Assembly: GCA_034437075.1 (NCBI GenBank)
Contig: DAOTVD010000462.1
Location: forward strand, 1-5,752
Length of the DNA: 5,752 nucleotides
Direction: 5' to 3'
DNA from: DAOTVD01 sp034437075
GTDB lineage: Bacteria > Chloroflexota > Anaerolineae > Aggregatilineales > J027
Made by a program: the position numbers and the translations under genes. Each line of letters begins with the position of its first letter. Position 1 is the stretch's first letter. The notes beneath the pieces were generated by a model. That model did no database searches. It worked only from the letters and a program-made list of their open reading frames with translations, and was not told where the DNA came from. Below are positions 1 through 5,567 of the stretch, in pieces.

Positions 1-1
1 G

Positions 2-616
2 GGCGGCGTCTTTGTGGATGATAGCGCCGGGCCGCCGCCTACGGTGCAGATCGTCGCGCCGCAGAGCGGCCAACAGGCGGTTGTGGGGCAGGCCATCGAG
101 GTTCAGGTGATCGCCACCGACCAGCGCGGCGTCACGCGCTTGCAAATGGCCGTGGAGGATGTCAACCGCAGCACCAAATCCTTCCCAGAGCCGACCCAAA
201 CCGCCGAAGCGCTCTTGGGCTGGGTGCCAGATCGCCCTGGCACGTTTGAACTGGCCGTGGTCGCGTTTCGGGGGGCTGCGTTTAGCGCGCCCGCCACGCT
301 GATCATCGAGGCCGTGCGACCGGGGGACGCGGTCACCAATCCGGTTACCGGACAAAGCACCCCCGTAGAACTGAACGCGGCGGACTGCGTCGGGCGGGTG
401 GTCATCGGGAATTTGCGCGTGCGTACCGGGCCTGGGACGCAATTCGAACGCCAGGGTAATTTTGAGTTGAACGAACAAGTTACCGGCATTGGCCAGAACG
501 CGGACGGCAGTTGGTACCAGGTGCGGCGGCTTTCTGGCGCGGAGGTTTGGGTCATTAACAACAACGAATGGATCGAATTCACGGGTGCCTGTAGTGGCCT
601 GCCCGTGGCCAATTAA
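2..616 (+). CDS. Exported Ig-like plus SH3b domain protein, C-terminal part (5' end outside window)
   Basis: The reading frame is open from the first bases, so this is probably the C-terminal part of a longer protein. A GTG at 14 could be read as a start, but nothing resembling a signal peptide or ribosome site precedes it. Numbering from that GTG, residues about 9-101 look like one Ig-like beta-sandwich: a 'PTVQIVAPQSG' entry, alternating hydrophobic strands, and a 'GTFELAVVAF' strand near the end. A Pro/Thr-rich linker follows. Residues about 125-193 form a bacterial SH3 (SH3b) domain with the typical 'NLRVRTGPGTQFE' and 'WYQVR...EVWV' signatures. The only two cysteines, C125 and C193, flank the SH3b domain and could form a disulfide, which fits an extracytoplasmic location. 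SH3b domains usually bind peptidoglycan or other surface ligands. The exact role is unknown. uppP starts 6 nt downstream, suggesting one transcript. Confidence 0.8.
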   Translation, partial: GGVFVDDSAGPPPTVQIVAPQSGQQAVVGQAIEVQVIATDQRGVTRLQMAVEDVNRSTKSFPEPTQTAEALLGWVPDRPGTFELAVVAFRGAAFSAPATLIIEAVRPGDAVTNPVTGQSTPVELNAADCVGRVVIGNLRVRTGPGTQFERQGNFELNEQVTGIGQNADGSWYQVRRLSGAEVWVINNNEWIEFTGACSGLPVAN

Positions 617-622
617 CCGCTT

Positions 623-1438
623 ATGTCTGTCTTAGAAGCCATTATCCTAGGCATTGTGCAGGGCGCCGCCGAATTTTTGCCGATTTCCAGTTCTGGGCAT
701 TTGGTGCTGGTGCCGTGGTGGCTGGGCTGGGATGCGCCGCCCTTGGTCTTTGATGTGGCCGTGCATGTGGGCACCACCGCCGCGATTATCGCGCATTTCT
801 GGCGGGATTGGCTGCGCCTGGTCGGGGCGGGGCTGAACGCCGTGCGCAAACGGGCCATCACCGAGCCCGACGCGCGCGTTTTTTTCTTCCTCATCCTGGG
901 GACGATCCCCGCCGGGGTCGCGGGCTTGCTGCTGGATGACTATTTCGAAACGACGTTCTCCGAGCCTGCGTTAGTGGCCTGTATGCTGTTCGTGACGGCG
1001 GGGTTGTTGCTGTATAGCGAGCGCCACACGGGCACACCCCACACCATGCAAGAGATGACCTGGCGCGATGCGCTGTTCATTGGGGTTGCCCAGGCGCTTG
1101 CGATTATGCCCGGCATTTCGCGCTCGGGGAGCACCATCGCGGCAGGGCTTTTGCGAGACCTCAACCGCGACCAAGCCGCGCGCTATAGCTTTTTGCTGGC
1201 CACGCCCATCATCCTAGCGGCGGGGACGCTGCAAGCCGTGGATGTCGTCACGGGCGAAGCCAGCCTGGCGGGCGGCCTAGGGACGGCGGTCGCCGTGGGG
1301 TTCGTCACCTCGGCGGTGGTGGGCTATGCCTGCATCGCGCTTTTGCTGCGCTTCATTCGTCAGCAGCGCTTGACCGTTTTCGCGCTATATTGCATCGCCT
1401 TCGGCGCGGTGAGCCTGATTGCCGCGTTAGCCGGGTAA
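623..1438 (+). CDS. uppP: Undecaprenyl-diphosphate phosphatase (UppP/BacA family)
   Basis: This integral membrane enzyme removes a phosphate from undecaprenyl diphosphate to regenerate the lipid carrier for peptidoglycan and other wall polymers. Overproduction of the family gives bacitracin resistance. At 271 residues it has the normal family length and many hydrophobic helices. The first signature is at residues 12-26: the (E/Q)xxxE element reads Q13-G-A-A-E17, followed by FLPISSSGH ending in H26. The second, PGISRSG at 163-169, supplies R167. E17, H26 and R167 correspond to the catalytic Glu, His and Arg known from the E. coli enzyme. A hydrophobic 'SFLLATPIILAAG' segment follows, as in relatives. 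The ATG at 623 is 6 nt after the preceding stop and has no visible Shine-Dalgarno site, so translation may depend on coupling to the upstream gene. No convincing terminator was seen after it. Confidence 0.96.
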   Translation: MSVLEAIILGIVQGAAEFLPISSSGHLVLVPWWLGWDAPPLVFDVAVHVGTTAAIIAHFWRDWLRLVGAGLNAVRKRAITEPDARVFFFLILGTIPAGVAGLLLDDYFETTFSEPALVACMLFVTAGLLLYSERHTGTPHTMQEMTWRDALFIGVAQALAIMPGISRSGSTIAAGLLRDLNRDQAARYSFLLATPIILAAGTLQAVDVVTGEASLAGGLGTAVAVGFVTSAVVGYACIALLLRFIRQQRLTVFALYCIAFGAVSLIAALAG

Positions 1439-1456
1439 GAATCCGCCAACCTTGCC

Positions 1457-1485
1457 TACACCAGCCCCCAGCCAAGGTGTATAAT
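1457..1485 (+). promoter_or_regulatory. Promoter of der
   Basis: A perfect -10 hexamer TATAAT lies at 1480-1485, 31 nt before the der start codon. At the standard 17-nt spacing the -35 position (1457-1462) reads TACACC, only 3 of 6 matches to TTGACA. A better-looking TTGCCT at 1452-1457 is 22 nt away, too far. The start of transcription would be near 1491-1493, giving a leader of about 25 nt. The -35 and -10 regions are bridged by an exact inverted repeat, TACACC (1457-1462) and GGTGTA (1476-1481), which could be an operator or chance. Confidence 0.65.
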
Positions 1486-1516
1486 ACGAGGCGAGTTTTA
1501 ACGGAACCATTACCCC

Positions 1517-2893
1517 ATGAGAAAGCCCCTAGTAGCGCTGGTCGGGCGGCCCAACGTCGGTAAATCGACCCTATTTAATCGCCTGATCGGCCAACGCAAA
1601 GCGGTCACGTCCGACATTCCTGGCACCACGCGCGACCGCCTGCAAGGCGATGTCGATTGGCGTGGCATTGAATTCAGCCTGGTAGACACGGGCGGCATCG
1701 AATTATTCACGCCTGCCGCCGATTTATCCTCGCCCCTAGAAAGCGGCTCGAAAGGCTTCGTGCGCGAGATCAAAGCGCAAGCGTTGCTGGCCATCGAGGA
1801 GGCAGACGCGGTTATTATGGTCGTGGATACGCTAGAAGGCATCACGGCGGCGGATGAAGAAGTCGCGACCATTCTGCGACGTAGCAACAAGCCCGTGGTG
1901 GTGGCGGCCAACAAGGCCGACAATGCCGAGCGGATGCAAGCCACCGTGGAATTTTATGCCATGGGCGCGGGGGAAGTTTTTGGCATTAGCGCCTTGCACG
2001 GCCTGGGCACGGGCGATCTGCTGGACGCCGTGGTGGAGCAACTGCCCAAGGCCCCAACCTTCGACCCCGATGCCGAAGATGAATCCTTGAAAATCGCGAT
2101 TGTCGGGCGGCCCAACGTGGGCAAATCTAGCCTGCTGAATCGCCTGATGGGCCAAGACCGCGCGATTGTCTCGCCGATTTCGGGCACCACGCGCGACGCG
2201 CTAGATACGCTCATTCAGTACCATGGCGAACCGATTACGCTCATCGACACCGCCGGCATCCGGCGGCGGGGTAAGATCGTGCCCGGCATCGAGAAATATA
2301 GCGTACTCCGTGCTTTGAAGGCCATCCAACGTGCGGACGTGGCGCTGCTGCTTATCGACGGGGTAGAGGGCATCACCGCCCAAGATCAACACGTCGCCGG
2401 GATGATCCTGGAAGAACTCAAAAGCGTGGTGGTCATCGTCAATAAATGGGACGCGGTCGAAAAAGATAGCCATACCCTGGCCGATTATGAGGCGCGGGTG
2501 CGGGCCGAACTGAATTTTATGCCCTATGTGCCCGTGTTGTTCATCAGCGCCTTGACTGGCCAACGCATTCATCAGGTGCTCGAAACAGCGCAATTAGTCT
2601 ATGAAGAACGCCTGCGCCGCATCCCAACTTCCACTTTGAATCGCATCGTGCGCGAGGCGCTCATCCGCCATGCGCCCGCCACCAAACAAACGCGCAAACT
2701 CAAGATTTATTATGCATCCCAAGTACGGGTTGACCCGCCGGTATTTTTGTTCCACATTAATGATCGAAAGCTGTTACACTTGAGCTACGAACGGTATCTT
2801 GAGAACAGTATACGGGCTGAATTCCCATTCACAGGGACGCCTATCCGGCTGAGTTTCCGGCCCCGTGAGCGTGACGCCAAACAAAAATCTTAA
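1517..2893 (+). CDS. der: Ribosome-assembly GTPase Der (EngA)
   Basis: Der is a cytoplasmic GTPase with two tandem G domains that acts in maturation of the 50S ribosomal subunit and is normally essential. Both G domains are complete. The first has GRPNVGKS at residues 10-17, GTTRD at 36-40, DTGG at 57-60, NKAD at 132-135 and SAL at 158-160. The second has GRPNVGKS at 197-204, GTTRD at 223-227, DTAG at 244-247, NKWD at 309-312 and SAL at 344-346. The C-terminal part from about residue 355 matches the KH-like domain, including the 'HINDRKLLHLSYERYLEN' stretch, and ends in a basic tail. The length of 458 is typical. The loop after DTGG (about residues 61-82) seems longer than in E. coli Der. The ATG at 1517 has only a weak site (ACGGA at 1501-1505). 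The stop overlaps a short ATG reading frame (TAATG), and a polar small gene follows 22 nt later. Confidence 0.97.
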   Translation: MRKPLVALVGRPNVGKSTLFNRLIGQRKAVTSDIPGTTRDRLQGDVDWRGIEFSLVDTGGIELFTPAADLSSPLESGSKGFVREIKAQALLAIEEADAVIMVVDTLEGITAADEEVATILRRSNKPVVVAANKADNAERMQATVEFYAMGAGEVFGISALHGLGTGDLLDAVVEQLPKAPTFDPDAEDESLKIAIVGRPNVGKSSLLNRLMGQDRAIVSPISGTTRDALDTLIQYHGEPITLIDTAGIRRRGKIVPGIEKYSVLRALKAIQRADVALLLIDGVEGITAQDQHVAGMILEELKSVVVIVNKWDAVEKDSHTLADYEARVRAELNFMPYVPVLFISALTGQRIHQVLETAQLVYEERLRRIPTSTLNRIVREALIRHAPATKQTRKLKIYYASQVRVDPPVFLFHINDRKLLHLSYERYLENSIRAEFPFTGTPIRLSFRPRERDAKQKS

Positions 2894-2915
2894 TGCGTAG
2901 TGCTTCGAGGAAATA

Positions 2916-3098
2916 ATGAGCCTAGCTGACCCAAAACGACCCCAAACCACGACTGGCGAATATGATAGTGTGCGTAGCACCAGCACGGACAACGAGCGCC
3001 TGAATGCGGTGGAGCATGGCGCCGAGCGCCCCACCTGGCAAGATGTGCGCCACGAACCGGAAGACCGCTTGCCCGACGAACAAGATTCGAACCGCTAG
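2916..3098 (+). CDS. Small, highly polar hypothetical protein (60 aa)
   Basis: I do not recognise this protein. It is 60 residues long, very rich in Asp, Glu, Arg, Asn, Thr and Pro, has almost no hydrophobic stretch, no cysteine and no signal peptide. It is probably cytoplasmic and may be largely disordered. The case for a real gene is its start context: GAGGAAA at 2907-2913 places a good Shine-Dalgarno core 5 nt before the ATG, better than those of the neighbouring housekeeping genes. It also fits exactly between der (22 nt upstream) and the next gene (19 nt downstream) on the same strand. It could be a small partner or regulator of the membrane proteins that follow, but that is inference from position only. 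The minus-strand frames across this region lack start signals and would break the operon layout. Confidence 0.6.
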   Translation: MSLADPKRPQTTTGEYDSVRSTSTDNERLNAVEHGAERPTWQDVRHEPEDRLPDEQDSNR

Positions 3099-3117
3099 GC
3101 CGGGCGGAGGATAGACC

Positions 3118-3567
3118 ATGACCACGCCCCCACCTGCTGAACGCCTGGCCTCGCCCGAACAAGTGCGCCGCGAAAGTCTGCTGTTTTGGCTTTTGGTGGG
3201 CGGGCTGGTGGGCCTGCCGTTGTTGTTCGTCCTGTTGATGCTGCTCACGCCTTTGGAAGAACCACTGCAAGACTTGTTGGGCATTGCGCCGCCGGATGAT
3301 GCTGGCCTGGAGATCTACAGCGTGACCTGCCGCGCGCGTAGTAATGGCATCACGCTATATGCCATTTTTTGGTCGGCAGACCCAGCAGAACTTCAATTTG
3401 AAAGCCAGTTTGGGACTGCCGGGCTGGGTAGCGCGCCGCCGGGCCTCAATAGCCTGGATGTTGCGGCGGTAGATGTGACCTGCCCGACAACGATCACCTT
3501 GTTAGATACCCGAAATAATCGGCAAAGTGGGGCTGTAGTGGAGATATTGACTGATGAGCGATTCTGA
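3118..3567 (+). CDS. Single-span membrane protein with extracytoplasmic domain (149 aa), unknown function
   Basis: I recognise no family. The sequence shows a short, charged N-terminus (residues 1-20, with R17 and R18 just before the membrane), one strongly hydrophobic segment at about 21-43, and then a domain of about 100 residues. The positive-inside rule puts the N-terminus in the cytoplasm and the domain outside. That domain alternates hydrophobic and polar residues as in a beta fold and holds only two cysteines, C71 and C122, both in a V-T-C context, so a disulfide is plausible. The start is well supported by GGAGG at 3106-3110, 7 nt before the ATG. The 3' end overlaps the next gene by 14 nt, which suggests translational coupling and a shared function with the second membrane protein. 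Confidence 0.8.
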   Translation: MTTPPPAERLASPEQVRRESLLFWLLVGGLVGLPLLFVLLMLLTPLEEPLQDLLGIAPPDDAGLEIYSVTCRARSNGITLYAIFWSADPAELQFESQFGTAGLGSAPPGLNSLDVAAVDVTCPTTITLLDTRNNRQSGAVVEILTDERF

Positions 3568-4252
3568 AAATTCGTTTGACTCGCCACGCCGTAACCCACG
3601 CACCGAAGCGATAGAAGCCCGCGCAGGGCGGGCCTTACAACGTGATTTTTGGCATGAACGCATCCTTACCCCCATGGGAACGCTGAGCCGCCGCGCATTA
3701 GCCGTGCTGGCCGTGGGCTTGGTGCTGACGTGTGCCTTTTTGGGCGTGATGATTAATCTATTGCTGACGACACTCCCGCAGCCGCCACGTTTGCCCGTGG
3801 GCGATGCGACCACCGTCATGACGCACATCCACGCCAACTACAGCGGCAATAAAGACGCCGCTTTTGTGCCGTTTCAACCCGAAGCATTCACGGTATGGCG
3901 TTACGACAACGCCCAGACCTTCTCGGTCGTGTTGCCCAATGGCTTGCGCCGCCCGGTGGTGGTGGCCAGTTATACGAACCCGGACGACTTACGCAACGAT
4001 TATCTGGCCCATACCGCCCCGTCCCAAGAAACCCGGCGCATCCCGAGTGTCATCAGCCGGCTTGGCAACTTGGTCGCCGAAATGCGCACCACGGACGCTT
4101 ATAACCCCGAATGGCGCGCTATCTACCTGAGTAACCTGATGCTGCTGGCGTCCCCAGAAATTAGCCGTGCCGATTGGGAAGAATTGCAAAGCCACTTTCT
4201 GAGCATCGTGGCCGCCACCCAGCGCGAGGCCATCCCCACCCCTACGCCCTAA
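3554..4252 (+). CDS. Single-span membrane protein with extracytoplasmic domain (232 aa), unknown function
   Basis: No known family is evident. A polar, Arg-rich N-terminal tail of about 45 residues precedes one membrane segment at about 48-72, and R46-R47 just before it predict the tail inside and the rest outside. After a proline-rich linker (about 75-81) comes a mixed alpha/beta domain of roughly 140 residues, with 'FSVVLPNG' and 'PVVVASY' strands and a helical end. The protein finishes in a Pro/Thr-rich tail. The ATG at 3554 lies inside the end of the preceding gene in another frame, with GGAG about 10 nt upstream, so the two are probably translated together. An internal ATG at residue 41 would remove most of the cytoplasmic tail and is a possible alternative start. 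The DUF4062 gene begins 3 nt after the stop. Confidence 0.82.
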   Translation: MSDSENSFDSPRRNPRTEAIEARAGRALQRDFWHERILTPMGTLSRRALAVLAVGLVLTCAFLGVMINLLLTTLPQPPRLPVGDATTVMTHIHANYSGNKDAAFVPFQPEAFTVWRYDNAQTFSVVLPNGLRRPVVVASYTNPDDLRNDYLAHTAPSQETRRIPSVISRLGNLVAEMRTTDAYNPEWRAIYLSNLMLLASPEISRADWEELQSHFLSIVAATQREAIPTPTP

Positions 4253-4255
4253 ACC

Positions 4256-4822
4256 ATGGTCTATCGTGTTTTTGTCAGTTCTACGTTCGAAGATTTGATC
4301 CGGCATCGCCAGGCCGTGACCAATCAATTACGCCAGATGAACTGGCAAACGGTGGATGTGGTCGGTGGGCGCGCACCCCAAGAAGACTTGCTCAACTTTA
4401 GCTTGCGGGCCCTGAGCGAGGCCGATGTTTTCGTAGGGATTTATGCCGCGCGCTATGGTGTGCGCTTGCCGGGGCACGATACCTCATTGGATGAACAGCT
4501 TTACGAGGCTGCGCGCCAACGGGGCCTGCCCTGCTATGTGTATCTGGTGGCGCCTGGCGCCGAATGGGCCGCCGATTATCTTCAAACGCGCTATCCGAGC
4601 GCTTTATGGCGCATGTTCTTAGATCGGCTGCAAGCCGACCACCCCGACCTACGCACGTTCGACACCCCCGCCGAGTTGGCGCAGCATGTCGAGCTTGATT
4701 TAACGGCCTTTGCGGCGACGGCGCGCGCAACCCCGCCCCAGCGGCGGCATGTGCTGCTGGGGGCGGTCATCGTGCTGAGTATTGTGGCGCTAATCGTCCT
4801 ATTTGTGAGTCCAATCACATAA
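4256..4822 (+). CDS. DUF4062 domain protein with C-terminal membrane anchor
   Basis: Residues 5-14, VFVSSTFEDL, followed by an R-x-x-hydrophobic helix, are the hallmark of the DUF4062 family, a Rossmann-like fold related to TIR and nucleoside deoxyribosyltransferase domains. The second family block is visible as GIYAARYG (61-68), then TSLDEQLYEAA (76-86) with G90-L-P. E80 sits where the family's conserved Glu is usually found. In most proteins I know of, DUF4062 is the N-terminal module of large STAND/NACHT or TPR proteins. Here it stands alone: after about 150 residues comes a basic stretch (R163, R164) and one hydrophobic helix at about 166-185, so it looks tail-anchored with the domain in the cytoplasm. 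The start is 3 nt after the previous stop, with no clear ribosome site, implying coupling. Any enzyme activity is unproven. A terminator follows immediately. Confidence 0.85.
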   Translation: MVYRVFVSSTFEDLIRHRQAVTNQLRQMNWQTVDVVGGRAPQEDLLNFSLRALSEADVFVGIYAARYGVRLPGHDTSLDEQLYEAARQRGLPCYVYLVAPGAEWAADYLQTRYPSALWRMFLDRLQADHPDLRTFDTPAELAQHVELDLTAFAATARATPPQRRHVLLGAVIVLSIVALIVLFVSPIT

Positions 4823-4824
4823 GC

Positions 4825-4846
4825 GGCTTGGTGGCCGGGCCTTTTT
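4825..4846 (+). terminator. Rho-independent terminator after the DUF4062 gene
   Basis: GGCTTGG (4825-4831) can pair with CCGGGCC (4835-4841) in RNA as a 7-bp stem with two G-U pairs and a 3-nt TGG loop, followed at once by five T (4842-4846). It starts 3 nt after the stop of the DUF4062 gene and would end the der-to-DUF4062 transcript. The short loop and wobble pairs make it moderate in strength. Confidence 0.7.
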
Positions 4847-4856
4847 ATGCTATAAA
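4828..4856 (+). promoter_or_regulatory. Extended -10 promoter for the cytochrome oxidase genes
   Basis: TATAAA at 4851-4856 is preceded by TGC at 4848-4850, giving an extended -10 element (TGnTATAAA). Exactly 17 nt upstream the -35 position (4828-4833) reads TTGGTG, which keeps the important TTG. The -35 therefore lies inside the terminator stem, and the T-run forms part of the spacer. Transcription would start near 4862-4864. Confidence 0.6.
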
Positions 4857-4860
4857 ATGG

Positions 4861-4889
4861 CACCCTAGACGGGTGACAATCGTCCACCC
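4861..4889 (+). promoter_or_regulatory. Leader with two mutually exclusive hairpins
   Basis: GGGTG at 4871-4875 can pair with CACCC upstream (4861-4865, 5-nt loop). It can instead pair downstream: GGGTGAC (4871-4877) with GTC-c-ACCC (4882-4889), one bulged C and a 4-nt AATC loop. The two structures exclude each other, because CACCC is present as a direct repeat around the shared strand. The region falls at the start of the predicted transcript. It could affect mRNA stability or translation of subunit III, or be chance. Confidence 0.35.
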
Positions 4890-4919
4890 ATGGACAAGAA
4901 CATAAGGGAAATCGTCATT

Positions 4920-5534
4920 ATGGAAATCGTGGAACAGGGTAAGGCTGTCGATTTACACGCCGACTCACACAGCCAGGGCCACTTAAGCACCGCTGAGCAG
5001 AATTATCTGCTCAAGACGGGTTGGTGGGTGTACATCGCTTCAGAAATTATGCTGTTTTCGTCCTTTATTGCGGTTATGTTCCTGGCACATCGCTTGTACC
5101 CGGAAATGCAAGATATGCTGGCCATACCGCTGACCACCTTCAACACCTTTTTGCTGCTCACCAGCAGTTGGATGCTGGCCGTCGGGCTGGCCGCCATCCA
5201 AAAAGGGGATGTCACCACCTTGCAACGCAATCTCTTTATTACCATGGCGTTGGGTGCTATTTTCGTGGGCATCCAGATTTATGAATATCAGGAACTCTCG
5301 CACAAGGGCTTTGTGCTGGGCTTCAACATGTACACCGATATTTTCTATATTCTGACGGGCTTTCATGGTTTGCATGTGGCCATCGGCGTGGTGTGGCTCT
5401 TGCGCACCTGGCTGAAGTCCTTGCGCGGCGATTTTACGCGCGAGAATTATATCGGTATCGAAGTCCTGGGCCTGTATTGGCATTTTGTCGATATTGTGTG
5501 GATTGTCCTTTTCCCGCTGATTTACCTGATCTAA
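4920..5534 (+). CDS. coxC: Cytochrome c oxidase subunit III (5-helix form)
   Basis: Subunit III of a heme-copper terminal oxidase is an integral membrane protein that stabilises subunit I and its oxygen path but binds no metal. Numbered from the ATG at 4920 (204 residues), five membrane helices are seen at about 35-57, 70-92, 105-122, 140-162 and 182-204. Family signatures are 'YIASEIMLF' in helix 1, GFHGLHV at 147-153 in helix 4 and YWHFVDIVW at 186-194 in helix 5. The length matches the bacterial 5-helix type, which lacks the first two helices of the 7-helix form. I chose 4920 because AAGGGA at 4904-4909 lies 10 nt upstream. An in-frame ATG at 4890 would add 10 residues but has only CCACCC before it and abuts the leader hairpin. 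The short N-terminal tail contains four His. The subunit IV-like gene follows after 33 nt. Confidence 0.93.
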   Translation: MEIVEQGKAVDLHADSHSQGHLSTAEQNYLLKTGWWVYIASEIMLFSSFIAVMFLAHRLYPEMQDMLAIPLTTFNTFLLLTSSWMLAVGLAAIQKGDVTTLQRNLFITMALGAIFVGIQIYEYQELSHKGFVLGFNMYTDIFYILTGFHGLHVAIGVVWLLRTWLKSLRGDFTRENYIGIEVLGLYWHFVDIVWIVLFPLIYLI

Positions 5535-5552
5535 GGCGCGCCCAAGCTACCC

Positions 5553-5559
5553 AAGGAGG
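5553..5559 (+). promoter_or_regulatory. Strong Shine-Dalgarno site of the subunit IV-like gene
   Basis: AAGGAGG, close to a perfect match to the 16S rRNA 3' end, lies 8 nt before the ATG at 5568. It is the best ribosome site in the window and fixes the start of the truncated gene that follows. Confidence 0.8.
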
Positions 5560-5567
5560 CAATACCA

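Noticed and set aside
14..16. GTG at 14 as the true start of the first gene
   Set aside because: The frame is open upstream to the window edge, no ribosome site or signal peptide follows, and an exported domain protein needs an N-terminus not present here.
1452..1457. TTGCCT as the -35 box of the der promoter
   Set aside because: It is 22 nt from the perfect -10 box, well outside the usual 16-18 nt spacing.
1439..1479. A terminator between uppP and der
   Set aside because: Inverted repeats exist here, but no stem followed by a T-run was found. The repeats fit a promoter or operator better.
1510..1944. Minus-strand frame of 144 residues opposite der
   Set aside because: It lies wholly antisense to the conserved first G domain of der. 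Its Ser/Thr/Arg-rich composition is what GC-rich antisense frames give.
1541..2118. Repeated DNA: 17 identical bases at 1541-1557 and 2102-2118, with further matches after each
   Set aside because: These encode the GRPNVGKS loops of the two Der G domains. The similarity reflects the ancient domain duplication, not a mobile or recent repeat.
3989..4327. Minus-strand frame of 112 residues across the membrane protein and DUF4062 genes
   Set aside because: It is antisense to two genes supported by membrane segments and a family motif, and shows no recognisable domain.
4398..4730. Minus-strand frame of 110 residues opposite the DUF4062 gene
   Set aside because: It covers the conserved DUF4062 blocks on the other strand and has the Arg/Pro/Ala-rich make-up of a shadow frame.
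4890..4919. ATG at 4890 as the start of subunit III
   Set aside because: No ribosome site precedes it, while the ATG at 4920 has AAGGGA upstream. It remains possible, so it is mentioned in the gene entry.
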